Shown: positions 1 through 8,657 of the stretch, one piece after another | Layout: every line of letters begins with the position of its first letter | Position numbering within the stretch: the stretch's first letter is position 1 | Assembly (NCBI RefSeq): GCF_009687845.1 | Contig: NZ_BLAD01000042.1 | Location: 146,010 to 210,009 of the forward strand | Length of the DNA stretch: 64,000 bases | DNA from: Acrocarpospora corrugata | GTDB lineage: Bacteria > Actinomycetota > Actinomycetes > Streptosporangiales > Streptosporangiaceae | Reading direction: 5' to 3' | Notes under the pieces: model-generated | Seen by the model: the letters and a program-made list of their open reading frames with translations, nothing else | The model's database searches: none | What the model was told of the DNA's origin: nothing | Position numbers and translations under genes: made by a program

Positions 1-2
1 CC

Positions 3-560
3 CAGGGCGCGGTCTGCCTGGACGTGGCCGGCGACTTCTCCGGCTCGATGCGGAACAGCGTCGACGCCAGGGACGAGGCGCTGACGCTGCTGAAGGACTT
101 CATGACCAGGGAACTCCAGCCCGGCGACGTGCTCACGGCCGTCCGCTTCGCCCACACGGCGACGATCTCGTTGCCTCCCACCAAAGCCTCCGCGCTCGCC
201 AACACCAGCGAGGGCGAAAATTACCCCGAAGACGGCGAATACACCTATTTCGCACCCGCACTCAAAGAACTGGACCGCGCCCACCAACGCGCCGGCACCA
301 CCTGCGCGAAACGTGTTCTGGTCGCCATCACCGACGGCGAAATCAGCGACACCATGTCCGACCTGGTCCCGCTGACCCGGCATTTCGACCGGATCTATCT
401 CGGCATCCCCGACCAGGCCCCGAATTTCCGCCCGACATTCGCCTACGACCCAGAACTGCGTTCCATCGCGACCGCCGGATACGTCGACGCGGAACAGCTC
501 AGCCTGGTGTACGGCAAAGCCCTGGCCGAAGCCACCGGCCAGCACCTCACCCACCCCTAA
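3..560 (+). CDS. vWA-domain protein (5' partial)
   Basis: The frame is open to the window edge, so the true start lies upstream; about 185 C-terminal residues are visible. The segment begins with a MIDAS metal-site motif, DFSGS, which fits the DxSxS rule of von Willebrand factor A domains. A threonine in the TYFAPALKEL stretch and the ITDGE segment after a hydrophobic strand supply the second and third MIDAS positions. vWA domains bind Mg and hold protein partners. The protein is followed 21 nt later by grpE and hsp70 and appears to head the GTPase/GAP1 operon, where a vWA partner is an expected component. The vWA fold is well supported; the binding partner is unknown. Confidence 0.85.
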   Translation, partial: QGAVCLDVAGDFSGSMRNSVDARDEALTLLKDFMTRELQPGDVLTAVRFAHTATISLPPTKASALANTSEGENYPEDGEYTYFAPALKELDRAHQRAGTTCAKRVLVAITDGEISDTMSDLVPLTRHFDRIYLGIPDQAPNFRPTFAYDPELRSIATAGYVDAEQLSLVYGKALAEATGQHLTHP

Positions 561-581
561 TCTCCCGCCCAGGACCGGAAA

Positions 582-1136
582 ATGACCGAAGAAGTGATCG
601 AACAACCCAGCCTCGAAACCCAGGACCCACCGGAAACGCTGGACTCGGTGCACGAGGCCCTGGCCCGGCTCACCGCCGAGATCAAGCGCGACCACGACCG
701 CGCCACCCACCGCGAAGAGATCATCGACCGGCTGCACGCCGACAACCGCGACCTGCGCCACGGCCTGCTCCAGGAGGCCCTCACCCCGGTACGCGCCGGG
801 CTCTACCGCCTCTACGACATGGCCAACCGCGAAGCCGCCCGGCTCCGTACCGCACCCGGAGACGGCCAGCACGTCGGCGCGCTGCTCGCGGCGGTCGCCG
901 ACGAGGTGGCCGAGATCCTGGCCAGAACCGGCGCGGAACTCCTGGAGACCGCCCCAGGAGACCCGTACGACCAGGCCCGCCACCGCCCGGCGGGCACCGA
1001 GGATGGCCCCGACGGCCAGGTGGTGACCGTCCTCGCGGACGGCTTCCGGCTGGGCGAGCGGGTCCTGCGCAAGGCCGAGGTGACGGTGGGCCGCCCCGCC
1101 GCGCCGCCGGAGACCCAGCAGAGGGAGGACGCATGA
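582..1136 (+). CDS. grpE: GrpE-family nucleotide exchange factor
   Basis: This 184-residue protein has the GrpE layout: a long charged N-terminal helix rich in Glu, Arg and His (about residues 20-65) for dimerisation, then a C-terminal beta domain with the typical ending VLADGFRLGERVLRKAEVTV (about 146-165). GrpE proteins release ADP from Hsp70. Placement directly before an hsp70 gene supports the call. It is divergent and is probably a dedicated paralogue for the neighbouring Hsp70 rather than the housekeeping GrpE, since no dnaJ lies beside it. It starts at ATG 582, with AGGA upstream. Its TGA overlaps the ATG of a 15-codon mini-ORF. Confidence 0.85.
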   Translation: MTEEVIEQPSLETQDPPETLDSVHEALARLTAEIKRDHDRATHREEIIDRLHADNRDLRHGLLQEALTPVRAGLYRLYDMANREAARLRTAPGDGQHVGALLAAVADEVAEILARTGAELLETAPGDPYDQARHRPAGTEDGPDGQVVTVLADGFRLGERVLRKAEVTVGRPAAPPETQQREDA

Positions 1137-1180
1137 CAACGAGCACCGTAATCGTGCCCGCAAGAAAGAGGGTGCCCTAG
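1133..1180 (+). CDS. 15-residue coupling mini-ORF between grpE and hsp70
   Basis: An ATG at 1133 overlaps the grpE stop (ATGA) and is preceded by a near-perfect Shine-Dalgarno sequence (AGGGAGG) six bases upstream. The frame reads MTTSTVIVPARKRVP and stops at TAG 1178-1180, whose last base is the first base of the Hsp70 GTG (TAGTG). A peptide with a strong ribosome site, tiled exactly between two overlapping junctions, looks like a translational-coupling ORF that delivers ribosomes to the Hsp70 start. Whether the peptide itself has a role cannot be told from sequence. Confidence 0.55.
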   Translation: MTTSTVIVPARKRVP

Positions 1181-2763
1181 TGACCGTTCACGGAATCGAC
1201 CTGGGCACCACCTACTCGTGCATCGCCAGCATCGGCCAGGTCGGCCGCGCCGAGGTGTACCGCAACCAGGAGGGCTCCGACACCACCCCGTCGGCGGTCT
1301 TCTTCGAGACGCCGGACAACGTGATCGTCGGGCAGGCGGCCAAGGACAACGCCGTGCTCTTCCCGGACAACGTGGTCACCCTGATCAAGCGGGAGATGGG
1401 CCACGGCACCCCCCGCTCGCTGCACGGCCGCGAGTACACGCCGGAGGAGATCTCCGCGCTGATCCTGCGCAAACTGGCCGAGGACGCCGAGCAGGACAGC
1501 GGCGTCAAGGTCTCCGACGTGGTGATCACCGTGCCCGCCTACTTCGGCGCGGCCGAGCGCGACGCCACCCGCAAGGCCGGCCAGATCGCCGGGCTCAACG
1601 TGATCGACATCATCTCCGAGCCGACCGCCGCGGCCATCACCTACGGCGTGCTCAACCCGGCCCAGGACTGCCACATCCTGGTCTACGACCTGGGCGGCGG
1701 CACCTTCGACACCACCGTCATCGCGCTCCGCGGCGGCAGCATCGAGGTGATCTGCACCGACGGCGACCACGAACTCGGCGGCACCGACTGGGACTCCGCC
1801 GTGATGGAGCACCTGGTCCAGCGGTTCGTGGCCGAGCACCCCGACGTCAGCGACCCGCTGGACAACCGGCAGACCGAGCAGGACCTGCGCCGGATCGCCG
1901 AGGACGCCAAGAAGATGCTGTCCGCCCGGGTCAAGCACGGGATCAGGGTGATGCACGAGGGCCGGGTCACCACGGCCGAGCTGACCCGCGAGGAGCTGGA
2001 GTCGGTCACCCGCCACCTGCTCGACAAGACGGTGTCGATCACCGACAGGACCATCGAGACGGCCCGCGCCAAGGGCGTCGCGCACCTGGACCACCTGGTG
2101 CTGGTGGGCGGCTCGTCGAAGATGCCGGCCGTGGCCGAGGCGCTGGCCAAGAAGTTCGGGCTAACCCCGAAACTCCAGGACCCTGACCTGGCCGTCGCCA
2201 AGGGCGCCGCGCTGTACGCGTTCGAGGAGACCTACCGGCGGCTGCTCAGCGCGGGCCAGCGCACCGTGGCGGAACAGATGGCGCTCGGCGCCGGCCTGAC
2301 CCACGACCAGCAGGAGGAGATCGCCGCCCGCACCATCAGGACGGTCGCCTCCCGCGCCTTCGGCATCGTCACCACCGACGGGCGCACCCGGATCGACTCG
2401 GTCGCCCACCTGGTGCACGCCAACGACACCCTGCCGGCCGCGATCACGCGGGGCTTCTCCACCCTGGACGACAACCAAACGCGGGTCGCGATCCAGGTGA
2501 TGGAGCAGGCCGGAGCCAAGGAGTCGGCGGAGGTCGCGGACAACAACAAGATCGGCGAGGGCGACCTGCGCATCCCGCCGGGCAAGCCGGCCGGGTTCCC
2601 GATCGAGGTCACCTTCGCGCTGGACACCTCCGGCCTGCTGCACGTCACCGCCCGCGAGAACGAGACCGGCCAGCAGCTCGACCTGGACATCCAGATCGGC
2701 GGCATGTCCGAGGAGGAGGTCGTCTCGTCCCGCGCCTCGCTCGCCAGGATCCAGGTGAGCTGA
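1180..2763 (+). CDS. Hsp70/DnaK-like chaperone without C-terminal lid
   Basis: This 527-residue Hsp70 is shorter than the usual 610-640. The ATPase motifs are intact: phosphate-1 loop GIDLGTTYS (5-13), phosphate-2 loop VYDLGGGTFD (168-177) and the adenosine motif LVLVGGSSKMP (306-316). A linker of about 30 residues follows, then a substrate-binding beta domain (about 385-508; see DTSGLLHVTARE). The sequence ends at residue 527, so the helical lid is nearly absent. Lidless Hsp70s bind clients loosely. It starts at GTG 1180, overlapping the mini-ORF stop. The upstream grpE is a likely private exchange factor. It is probably a specialised component of this operon, not the housekeeping DnaK. Confidence 0.9.
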   Translation: MTVHGIDLGTTYSCIASIGQVGRAEVYRNQEGSDTTPSAVFFETPDNVIVGQAAKDNAVLFPDNVVTLIKREMGHGTPRSLHGREYTPEEISALILRKLAEDAEQDSGVKVSDVVITVPAYFGAAERDATRKAGQIAGLNVIDIISEPTAAAITYGVLNPAQDCHILVYDLGGGTFDTTVIALRGGSIEVICTDGDHELGGTDWDSAVMEHLVQRFVAEHPDVSDPLDNRQTEQDLRRIAEDAKKMLSARVKHGIRVMHEGRVTTAELTREELESVTRHLLDKTVSITDRTIETARAKGVAHLDHLVLVGGSSKMPAVAEALAKKFGLTPKLQDPDLAVAKGAALYAFEETYRRLLSAGQRTVAEQMALGAGLTHDQQEEIAARTIRTVASRAFGIVTTDGRTRIDSVAHLVHANDTLPAAITRGFSTLDDNQTRVAIQVMEQAGAKESAEVADNNKIGEGDLRIPPGKPAGFPIEVTFALDTSGLLHVTARENETGQQLDLDIQIGGMSEEEVVSSRASLARIQVS

Positions 2764-2767
2764 CCCG

Positions 2768-5275
2768 ATGGCCTTCGACGAGGCGGCCTACCTCCGCGAC
2801 GTGCTCGACCCGGCCAGGGCCGCCGGCGGCACCCCGCCGGCGGACCTGCGCCGCCGCTACCAGCTCAGGGAGCCGCTGGCCGCCGCCGAGGTGACCGAGA
2901 CGGTCCGGCAGGTACGGCAGTGCTGGCGGCGCTCCCGGCAGCTGCTCAAGTTCCGCAAGCTCATCGACGTGCTGGAGCTGGAGCACACCGAGAAGTACGC
3001 GGCCATCTTCCAGGCGGCCGCGGACGGCGACCTGGCCGGGCTGCGCGCCGAGATCGCCGAGGCCGGGCAGCGCGACCAGCGCCGCCTGGACGACCTGCGC
3101 CGCCGCCTGGACGACGCGGCCGGGCGGCTCCGCCTGCTGCCGCCCGACCTGGTGGCGGGCATCGCCAAGTCGGTCGGCGTCGAAGGCCCCCGGGCCACCG
3201 AGATCGCCGCCGGCCTCGGCGTCGAGGTGCGCGAACCCGACGCGCTGCCGCAGACGCCGCCGTACCCGGCCTACGCCAGGGTGCGGGACGCGCTCGACAC
3301 GCTCGGCGCAGCCCACCTGGCGATGTTCGTCTTCAACGGCAAAAAGGTCCGGGTGCTGGGGGCCATCCCCGGCGTGCTCGACCAGGTCACCGCGCGCGAG
3401 CAGGAGGAGCAGCGCAAATCCCGGGGCCCGAGGACGGCCAGCGCGGACACGGTCTGCTCGGCGGTCCGGGCCACCGCCGACCCTGCCTCCCTGCTGCTGT
3501 ACGACGTGGTCGCCCGGCTGCGCGAACGCGTCCGCGAGCACCCGAACGACGAGACGCTGCTCCGGCACGCCACCGAGGACCTGGCCCTGGACCCCGGCGA
3601 GGCGAAACGCCTCATCTTCGCCATCCGCCACGAGACCGGCACCTTCGGCGGCCCGACGGCGCGGCTGCGCGAACTGGTCGACGCCGGCGAGATCCAGACC
3701 GCCGCCGACTTCGCCGCCGCGCTCCCCGCCGAAGCCCTGACCGGCGAGGCCGCCGAGCTGGCCACCGAGATCCGGGTCCGGCTGGACGGCGCGGTCAAGC
3801 TGCTCGACCGCGCCCGCGCCGAACGCGACCCTGACCAGGCCTGGGCCCTGCTGGCGGACGCCCTGCGCCGGGTGCCCGACCTGCCCGGCGCCGAGGATCT
3901 GCAGGACGGGCTGCCCCCGCATCCGCCCACCGAGGTCCGCGCCCGGCTGCGCGGCGAGACCGTCGTGGTCACCTGGACCCCGTCCAGGTCCCGGAGCGGC
4001 GAGATCAGCTACGACGTGCACCGGGACGGCGTCCCTTTCGCCGAGGCCGACCGCCCCGGCGTCGAGGACGCCGGCCCGCCCGTCAACGTGCCGGTCGTCT
4101 ACGCGGTGTCGGCCCGGCGCAAGCACGCGGCCACCGCGCCCGTCCCCGCCGCGCCCGTGCTGCACCGGCCTGAGCCGCGCGACCTGCGGCTGACCGGCGG
4201 GGACGGCGTGGTCGTCGGTGCCTGGTCGCGCCCGCCGGAGGCGACCAGGGTGGTCGTCACCCGGGACGGTTCCCCGGTGCCGGTGTCCGGCGCGGGCTTC
4301 CGCGACCACGCGGTACGCAACGGCGCCGGGCACGAGTACGTGGTGTCCGCCGTCTACCGGACCCCCGGCGGCGACGTCACCACGCCCGGCCTGCGCCGGA
4401 CCGTCACCCCGCAGGCCAGGCCGGAACCGATCGCCGACTTCACGGTGGAACCGTACGGCGACCGGCTGCTGATCCGGTGTGCGCCGCCGGCCGCCGGGGT
4501 GGCGGAGTTCTTCGCGCTGGCCGACGCGCCGCCCTGGCCGTACGGGGCGACCGTGCCGGCCGACGAGGTGCGCGCGGCTGGACGGCCGCTGGCTGCGGTG
4601 CCTGCCGACGGCGGGTATGTGATCGCGCGGGACCGGCTGTCCGGTGTGCTGCTGGCGGTGACGGTGGCCGGGGACGGCGCGACCGTCGGGGCGCACCGGG
4701 AGCACGTGCACCTGGCCGCGCTGCGGCGGGTCACCGCGCGGCGGCGGGGCGGGGCGATCCTGGTCGGGCTCGACTGGTCGCCGGACCTGACCGAGGTGGA
4801 GGTGCGCTGGGACGGCAGGACCGTGGTGGTGAACGCGGCGGCGTACCGGTCGCAGGGCGGCATCCGGCTGGACGCGCCGGAGGACCGGGCGGTCACGGTG
4901 GAGGTCGCGCCGACCGTGGTGACGCATGGGCGGCGGGTGCGCGGGCCGGGCGTCACCGTCGCGCTGGCCGCCGTCACGGTGGCCCGCTACCAGCTGCGCA
5001 AGGCCGGTTCGTTCCGGAACCGGCACCTGGTGGTGGAGCTCACCGCCGACCGGCCGGTCCGGGTCGACCGGCTGGTGCTGGTGGTCAAGGCGGGGCAGGT
5101 GCAGCCGTACTCGGCCGAGGACGGGGTGGTGCTGCGGGAGTGGGCGCAGGTGGACGCGCCCGCCCAGTTGACGGCGCCGCTGCCCCGGCAGCGGGGGCCG
5201 TACTGGCTGCGCTGTTTCGCCGAAGGCGCGGTCGCGCTGCTGGATCCCCCCGTCCGCACCCTGAAGTCCGGATAA
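2768..5275 (+). CDS. Large helical protein with FN3-like C-terminal repeats
   Basis: This 835-residue protein starts 4 nt after hsp70. Residues 1-150 are strongly helical and charged, with long Arg/Asp/Leu runs suggesting coiled coil. Residues 150-390 form another alpha-helical block, with regularly spaced Ala/Leu helices that resemble TPR-type solenoids. From about 385 onward the protein turns to beta-rich modules of 80-90 residues, with patterns such as VVVTWTP and YDVHRDGVPF that look like fibronectin type III domains. No enzyme motif is visible. Position after Hsp70 and before the GTPase suggests a client-recognition or scaffold role, by inference. I do not recognise a named family with certainty. 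Confidence 0.6.
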   Translation: MAFDEAAYLRDVLDPARAAGGTPPADLRRRYQLREPLAAAEVTETVRQVRQCWRRSRQLLKFRKLIDVLELEHTEKYAAIFQAAADGDLAGLRAEIAEAGQRDQRRLDDLRRRLDDAAGRLRLLPPDLVAGIAKSVGVEGPRATEIAAGLGVEVREPDALPQTPPYPAYARVRDALDTLGAAHLAMFVFNGKKVRVLGAIPGVLDQVTAREQEEQRKSRGPRTASADTVCSAVRATADPASLLLYDVVARLRERVREHPNDETLLRHATEDLALDPGEAKRLIFAIRHETGTFGGPTARLRELVDAGEIQTAADFAAALPAEALTGEAAELATEIRVRLDGAVKLLDRARAERDPDQAWALLADALRRVPDLPGAEDLQDGLPPHPPTEVRARLRGETVVVTWTPSRSRSGEISYDVHRDGVPFAEADRPGVEDAGPPVNVPVVYAVSARRKHAATAPVPAAPVLHRPEPRDLRLTGGDGVVVGAWSRPPEATRVVVTRDGSPVPVSGAGFRDHAVRNGAGHEYVVSAVYRTPGGDVTTPGLRRTVTPQARPEPIADFTVEPYGDRLLIRCAPPAAGVAEFFALADAPPWPYGATVPADEVRAAGRPLAAVPADGGYVIARDRLSGVLLAVTVAGDGATVGAHREHVHLAALRRVTARRRGGAILVGLDWSPDLTEVEVRWDGRTVVVNAAAYRSQGGIRLDAPEDRAVTVEVAPTVVTHGRRVRGPGVTVALAAVTVARYQLRKAGSFRNRHLVVELTADRPVRVDRLVLVVKAGQVQPYSAEDGVVLREWAQVDAPAQLTAPLPRQRGPYWLRCFAEGAVALLDPPVRTLKSG

Positions 5276-5278
5276 ATC

Positions 5279-6421
5279 ATGATCAGATGCCCTTACTGCT
5301 TTACCAAGATCGCCCGGAAGCGGATCGCCTTCCGCTGCATGGGCAAATCCGGGCAGATGCCCGGCTGTGACACCGAACTGGACGCGCTGCTGAACCAGTC
5401 GCTGCCGCCGGTGTTCGCGGTGCGCCGCCCCGGCCGCCGCGCCGCCTGCCCGAAGTGCGCGCGGGAGAGCGGCTGGCGGGTCTGCCCGAGCTGTCACAAC
5501 CGCCTGTCGGCCGAATACTGCGCCAACCCGGGCAAGATCGTCGCACTGGTCGGCGCGAAGGGCTCCGGCAAGAGCACCTACATCGCGGTGCTGATCCACG
5601 AGCTGATGAACCGGGTCGGCGCCGAACTGGACGCGTCCCTGGTGGCCTGCGACGACCGCACGATCGAACGCTACAAGACCGACTTCGCCCGCCCGCTGTA
5701 CGGCGAGCGGAAGCTCCTCGAAGTCACCCAGTCGGCCGCCATGCAGGTCCGCCATCCGCTCGTCTACCTGCTCACCCGCACCATCCCGGGACGGCTGCGA
5801 CGGCGGACAGAATCGCTGACGCTCGTCCTGTTCGACACCGCCGGCGAGGACCTGCGCTCGCGCGACGTGAGCGAACTCCACCTGCGCTACCTCGGCTCGG
5901 CGGACGCCGTGATCTTCCTGCTCGACCCGCTCGAACTCCCCGGCGCGCGGGCCTCGCTGGACCCCGCCGCCCGGGACCAGGGCGGCAAGCTGGACGACGA
6001 CCTGATGAGCGGCGCGATGGACGTGATCCCCCGGATCACCGAGCTGATCCGGGACAGGGACGGCAAACGACTGCCCATCCCGGCCGCCGTCGCGCTCAGC
6101 AAGATCGACGCGCTTCAGCCGACGATGGAGCAGAACTCCGCGCTGCACCGCGCCCGCGATCCGCTCGGCACGCTCGATCTGGACGATCGGGACGCCGTGC
6201 ACGAGCAGATCCGCGGCCTGCTGCACCAGTGGCAGGCGGGCGAGGTCGACCGCTATCTAGAGCAGAACTACGCCCGGTATGGCCTGTTCGGGCTGTCCGC
6301 GCTGGGGGCGATGCCCGAGCACCAGGAAGTGTCCGGCAGCGGGATCCGGCCGTATCGGATCGAGGATCCGCTGCTGTGGCTGCTCTACCAGTTCAAGATG
6401 CTCGACGGCACCCGGAGGTAG
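5279..6421 (+). CDS. Zinc-ribbon GTPase (double-GTPase 2 type)
   Basis: This 380-residue protein has N-terminal Cys pairs (CPYC at 4-7, CPKC at 57-60, CPSC at 69-72) that should form zinc ribbons. A GTPase domain follows: Walker A GAKGSGKST (92-100), DTAGED as G3 (186-191) and SKID as G4 (274-277). This layout matches the family Pfam calls DO-GTPase2, recalled rather than searched. These GTPases are predicted triggers in GAP1-containing conflict systems. There is no membrane segment, so it is probably cytosolic. The start is ATG 5279, three bases after the previous stop and with a weak ribosome site, suggesting coupling. GAP1 follows at once. Confidence 0.8.
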   Translation: MIRCPYCFTKIARKRIAFRCMGKSGQMPGCDTELDALLNQSLPPVFAVRRPGRRAACPKCARESGWRVCPSCHNRLSAEYCANPGKIVALVGAKGSGKSTYIAVLIHELMNRVGAELDASLVACDDRTIERYKTDFARPLYGERKLLEVTQSAAMQVRHPLVYLLTRTIPGRLRRRTESLTLVLFDTAGEDLRSRDVSELHLRYLGSADAVIFLLDPLELPGARASLDPAARDQGGKLDDDLMSGAMDVIPRITELIRDRDGKRLPIPAAVALSKIDALQPTMEQNSALHRARDPLGTLDLDDRDAVHEQIRGLLHQWQAGEVDRYLEQNYARYGLFGLSALGAMPEHQEVSGSGIRPYRIEDPLLWLLYQFKMLDGTRR

Positions 6422-6425
6422 CGCG

Positions 6426-8657
6426 ATGGCCTGGCAGCTGCACTACACCTCGGCCGAGGCGGGCCCGACCGGCCGGGCCGGGTTCCAGTTCACCGCCTGG
6501 TCGGCGGGGATGCCGGACGGGGTGAGCGCGCTCGTCTCGCCGTACCTGACCTACCGGCCGCCGCCGAGCCTCCCGGCGTCGCCCGGCCCCGCGCAGATCG
6601 AGGCGATGCCGGCCGCGTTCGCGTTCGGCCCGGCCGGGGACCGGTTCGCGCTCACCCAGTGCCGTTATCTGGGTCAGGACTACTCGGGCCGGTTCGGCAA
6701 CTTCCTCGGGCACTCGATCGTCGCGGGCGAGGACGAGCTGGTCGGCCTGCGCCCGATCGAACTGTGGGGTGCGCCCATCTGGGCCCGCGATCCCGCCAGG
6801 CCCGGCGCGGAACTGCCCGAACTGACCGACCTCGCCCCCGGCCCGGTGCTGGACCCCGAATCGCTCGGCGCCTGGCTGCGGGCCAACGCGACAACCTCCT
6901 ACCAGCGGCTCGCCGTCATCCTCGAACTGGCCAGGAAAGCACTGATCGACGGGCACGGCCGTCTGGTGCTGGTCAGCGCGGACACCGAGGAGATCGTCCG
7001 GTGGATCGCGGTCGTCTCCTACTCGCTCCCGTGGGAGCTGGTCAAACGGCTGTCCTTCGTCACCTACAGCGGCGACCCGTCGGCCACCGCGCAGACGATC
7101 GTCGGCACCGCCCCCGACGTCTGGCTCCCGTCCGACCTGGACGCCACCGTGATCCGCCTCGACCAGCCGCCGCAACCGTCTCAGTCGGGGAGGTTCGCCG
7201 CCACCGTCACCCAGCTCTGGCGCGAGCAGAACCTGGACGGGATCGACGAGCTGGCCGCGTTCGGCCAGGCCGACCCGGAGACGGCGGCGGCGCTGATCGC
7301 GCTCACCCTGTCCGGCGCCAAGCTGACCCCGGCCGAGCAGGAGGCGGTGGCCGGGCTGACCGAGGGCGAGCTGCCCGGCTGGGTGTGGACCGGGCTCGGC
7401 CGCCAGGCGCACCTGCTCGGCCACGCGCTGGCCGCCGCGACGGCGGCCAACGGCCCGCCCGAGGCGTCAGAACCGGCCACCGCGCGATGCGTCCTGCTGG
7501 CACTGCGCGACCCGTCGCTGCCGCCGCCCGGACGCCGGCTGGCCCACCGGTATGTGGCCGAACTGTCGGCCGCCGCCCGCACCGCGCTCACCACGGCGGA
7601 CGGTTTCGGCCATCTGGTCACGCTGCTCCGCGTCGCCGACCAGGCCGGCTGCTCGCTCCCGGTGGCCGAGGTGGAGCACGCCGCCGCCCGGCAGGTCCGG
7701 GACGGCGCGGACCTGGTCAGGGAGCTCACCCGGGCCCCGTTCGGCTGGCGCGACCCGCTGCTGTCCGGCCTGGTGGCCGGGCTGGAGAAGAGCGAGCCCC
7801 GCCGCCGCGATCGGCTGCTCACCGTCGACCTGTGCGACCTGCTCGCCGACCGCGACCTGCGGTCCGCGCCGCGCACCGGCATCGCGGTGGTCCGGGTCGG
7901 CTTCACCGCCGGCCGGGTGGGCAGGGTCGAGGCCACCCGCCACCTGGTACGGCACTACCAGGCGGCGGCCCTGCTGTCCGACCGGGAACAGGCGCTCACC
8001 GAGATCTGGCGGGCCGACCCCACCGCCGACGACTGCCTCCAGCTGATCGACGACCTCGGCCCGGCCCTGCAGAACTCCCCCACCCTGTGCGAGCTGCCAG
8101 GCCGCGCCTTCGTCAAGTACGGCCTCAAGGCCCGCGAGACCCGCCGCGTCGCGGAACGGGTGCTCGACGCCCGGGTGCCCGGGCTCACCGCCGAGGACGC
8201 CGACGCCGTGCTGATCGCGATCGGCATCGCCGACCACCGCACGGTTCCGCCCGTCGCGGTGGCCGCGGAACGCCTCACCCAGCTGACCGCGCACGCCTCG
8301 CCCGCGCTGGCCACCCAGATCCTGACGCACGCCGCCCGGTCCGCCGCCGGCTTCGACCCCGCCTTCCGGACCGCGCTGCTCCGCAAGCTGAGCGACCGCA
8401 CCCTGGACTGGCTGCTCGGAGCCTGGCTGGACGGCAAGCTCAACCGGGACGGGCAGGCGGCCCTGCTGGAGATCGCGATCCGCCTCTACCTGGTCCACGA
8501 CGAGATCGAGGAGCTGCGCTCCTGGGCGCACGACCTGGTCCACGGCTGGAACAGGTTCACCACGCTGGAGGGCCGGTTCAAGAAGGACCGGGAGCTCGCC
8601 CACGGGCTGCGCGCGTTCACCCGCCCCACCCGGCGATCACGACGCGGAGGCCACTGA
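6426..8657 (+). CDS. GTPase-associated protein 1 (GAP1-N2/M/C type)
   Basis: This 743-residue protein begins MAWQLHYTSAEAGPTGRAGF and continues with SGRFGNFLGHSIV near residues 88-100. This N-terminal pattern is typical of the GAP1-N2 domain; a middle domain (about 150-235) and a long alpha-helical C-terminal region (about 240-740) follow as in GAP1-M and GAP1-C. GAP1 proteins are always found with double-GTPases and are thought to sense or control them; biochemical function is not established. The start ATG 6426 has GGAGG eight bases upstream. Its TGA overlaps the next ATG (TGATG). Family names are recalled from Pfam, not searched. Confidence 0.8.
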   Translation: MAWQLHYTSAEAGPTGRAGFQFTAWSAGMPDGVSALVSPYLTYRPPPSLPASPGPAQIEAMPAAFAFGPAGDRFALTQCRYLGQDYSGRFGNFLGHSIVAGEDELVGLRPIELWGAPIWARDPARPGAELPELTDLAPGPVLDPESLGAWLRANATTSYQRLAVILELARKALIDGHGRLVLVSADTEEIVRWIAVVSYSLPWELVKRLSFVTYSGDPSATAQTIVGTAPDVWLPSDLDATVIRLDQPPQPSQSGRFAATVTQLWREQNLDGIDELAAFGQADPETAAALIALTLSGAKLTPAEQEAVAGLTEGELPGWVWTGLGRQAHLLGHALAAATAANGPPEASEPATARCVLLALRDPSLPPPGRRLAHRYVAELSAAARTALTTADGFGHLVTLLRVADQAGCSLPVAEVEHAAARQVRDGADLVRELTRAPFGWRDPLLSGLVAGLEKSEPRRRDRLLTVDLCDLLADRDLRSAPRTGIAVVRVGFTAGRVGRVEATRHLVRHYQAAALLSDREQALTEIWRADPTADDCLQLIDDLGPALQNSPTLCELPGRAFVKYGLKARETRRVAERVLDARVPGLTAEDADAVLIAIGIADHRTVPPVAVAAERLTQLTAHASPALATQILTHAARSAAGFDPAFRTALLRKLSDRTLDWLLGAWLDGKLNRDGQAALLEIAIRLYLVHDEIEELRSWAHDLVHGWNRFTTLEGRFKKDRELAHGLRAFTRPTRRSRRGGH

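Noticed and set aside
2645..6226. Very long open frame (over 1100 codons) on the minus strand, antisense to the 835-residue protein and the first GTPase
   Set aside because: It is compositional: high GC removes stops in the antisense frame. Its translation is Arg/Gly/Pro/Val-rich with no domain, while the plus-strand genes show clear motifs.
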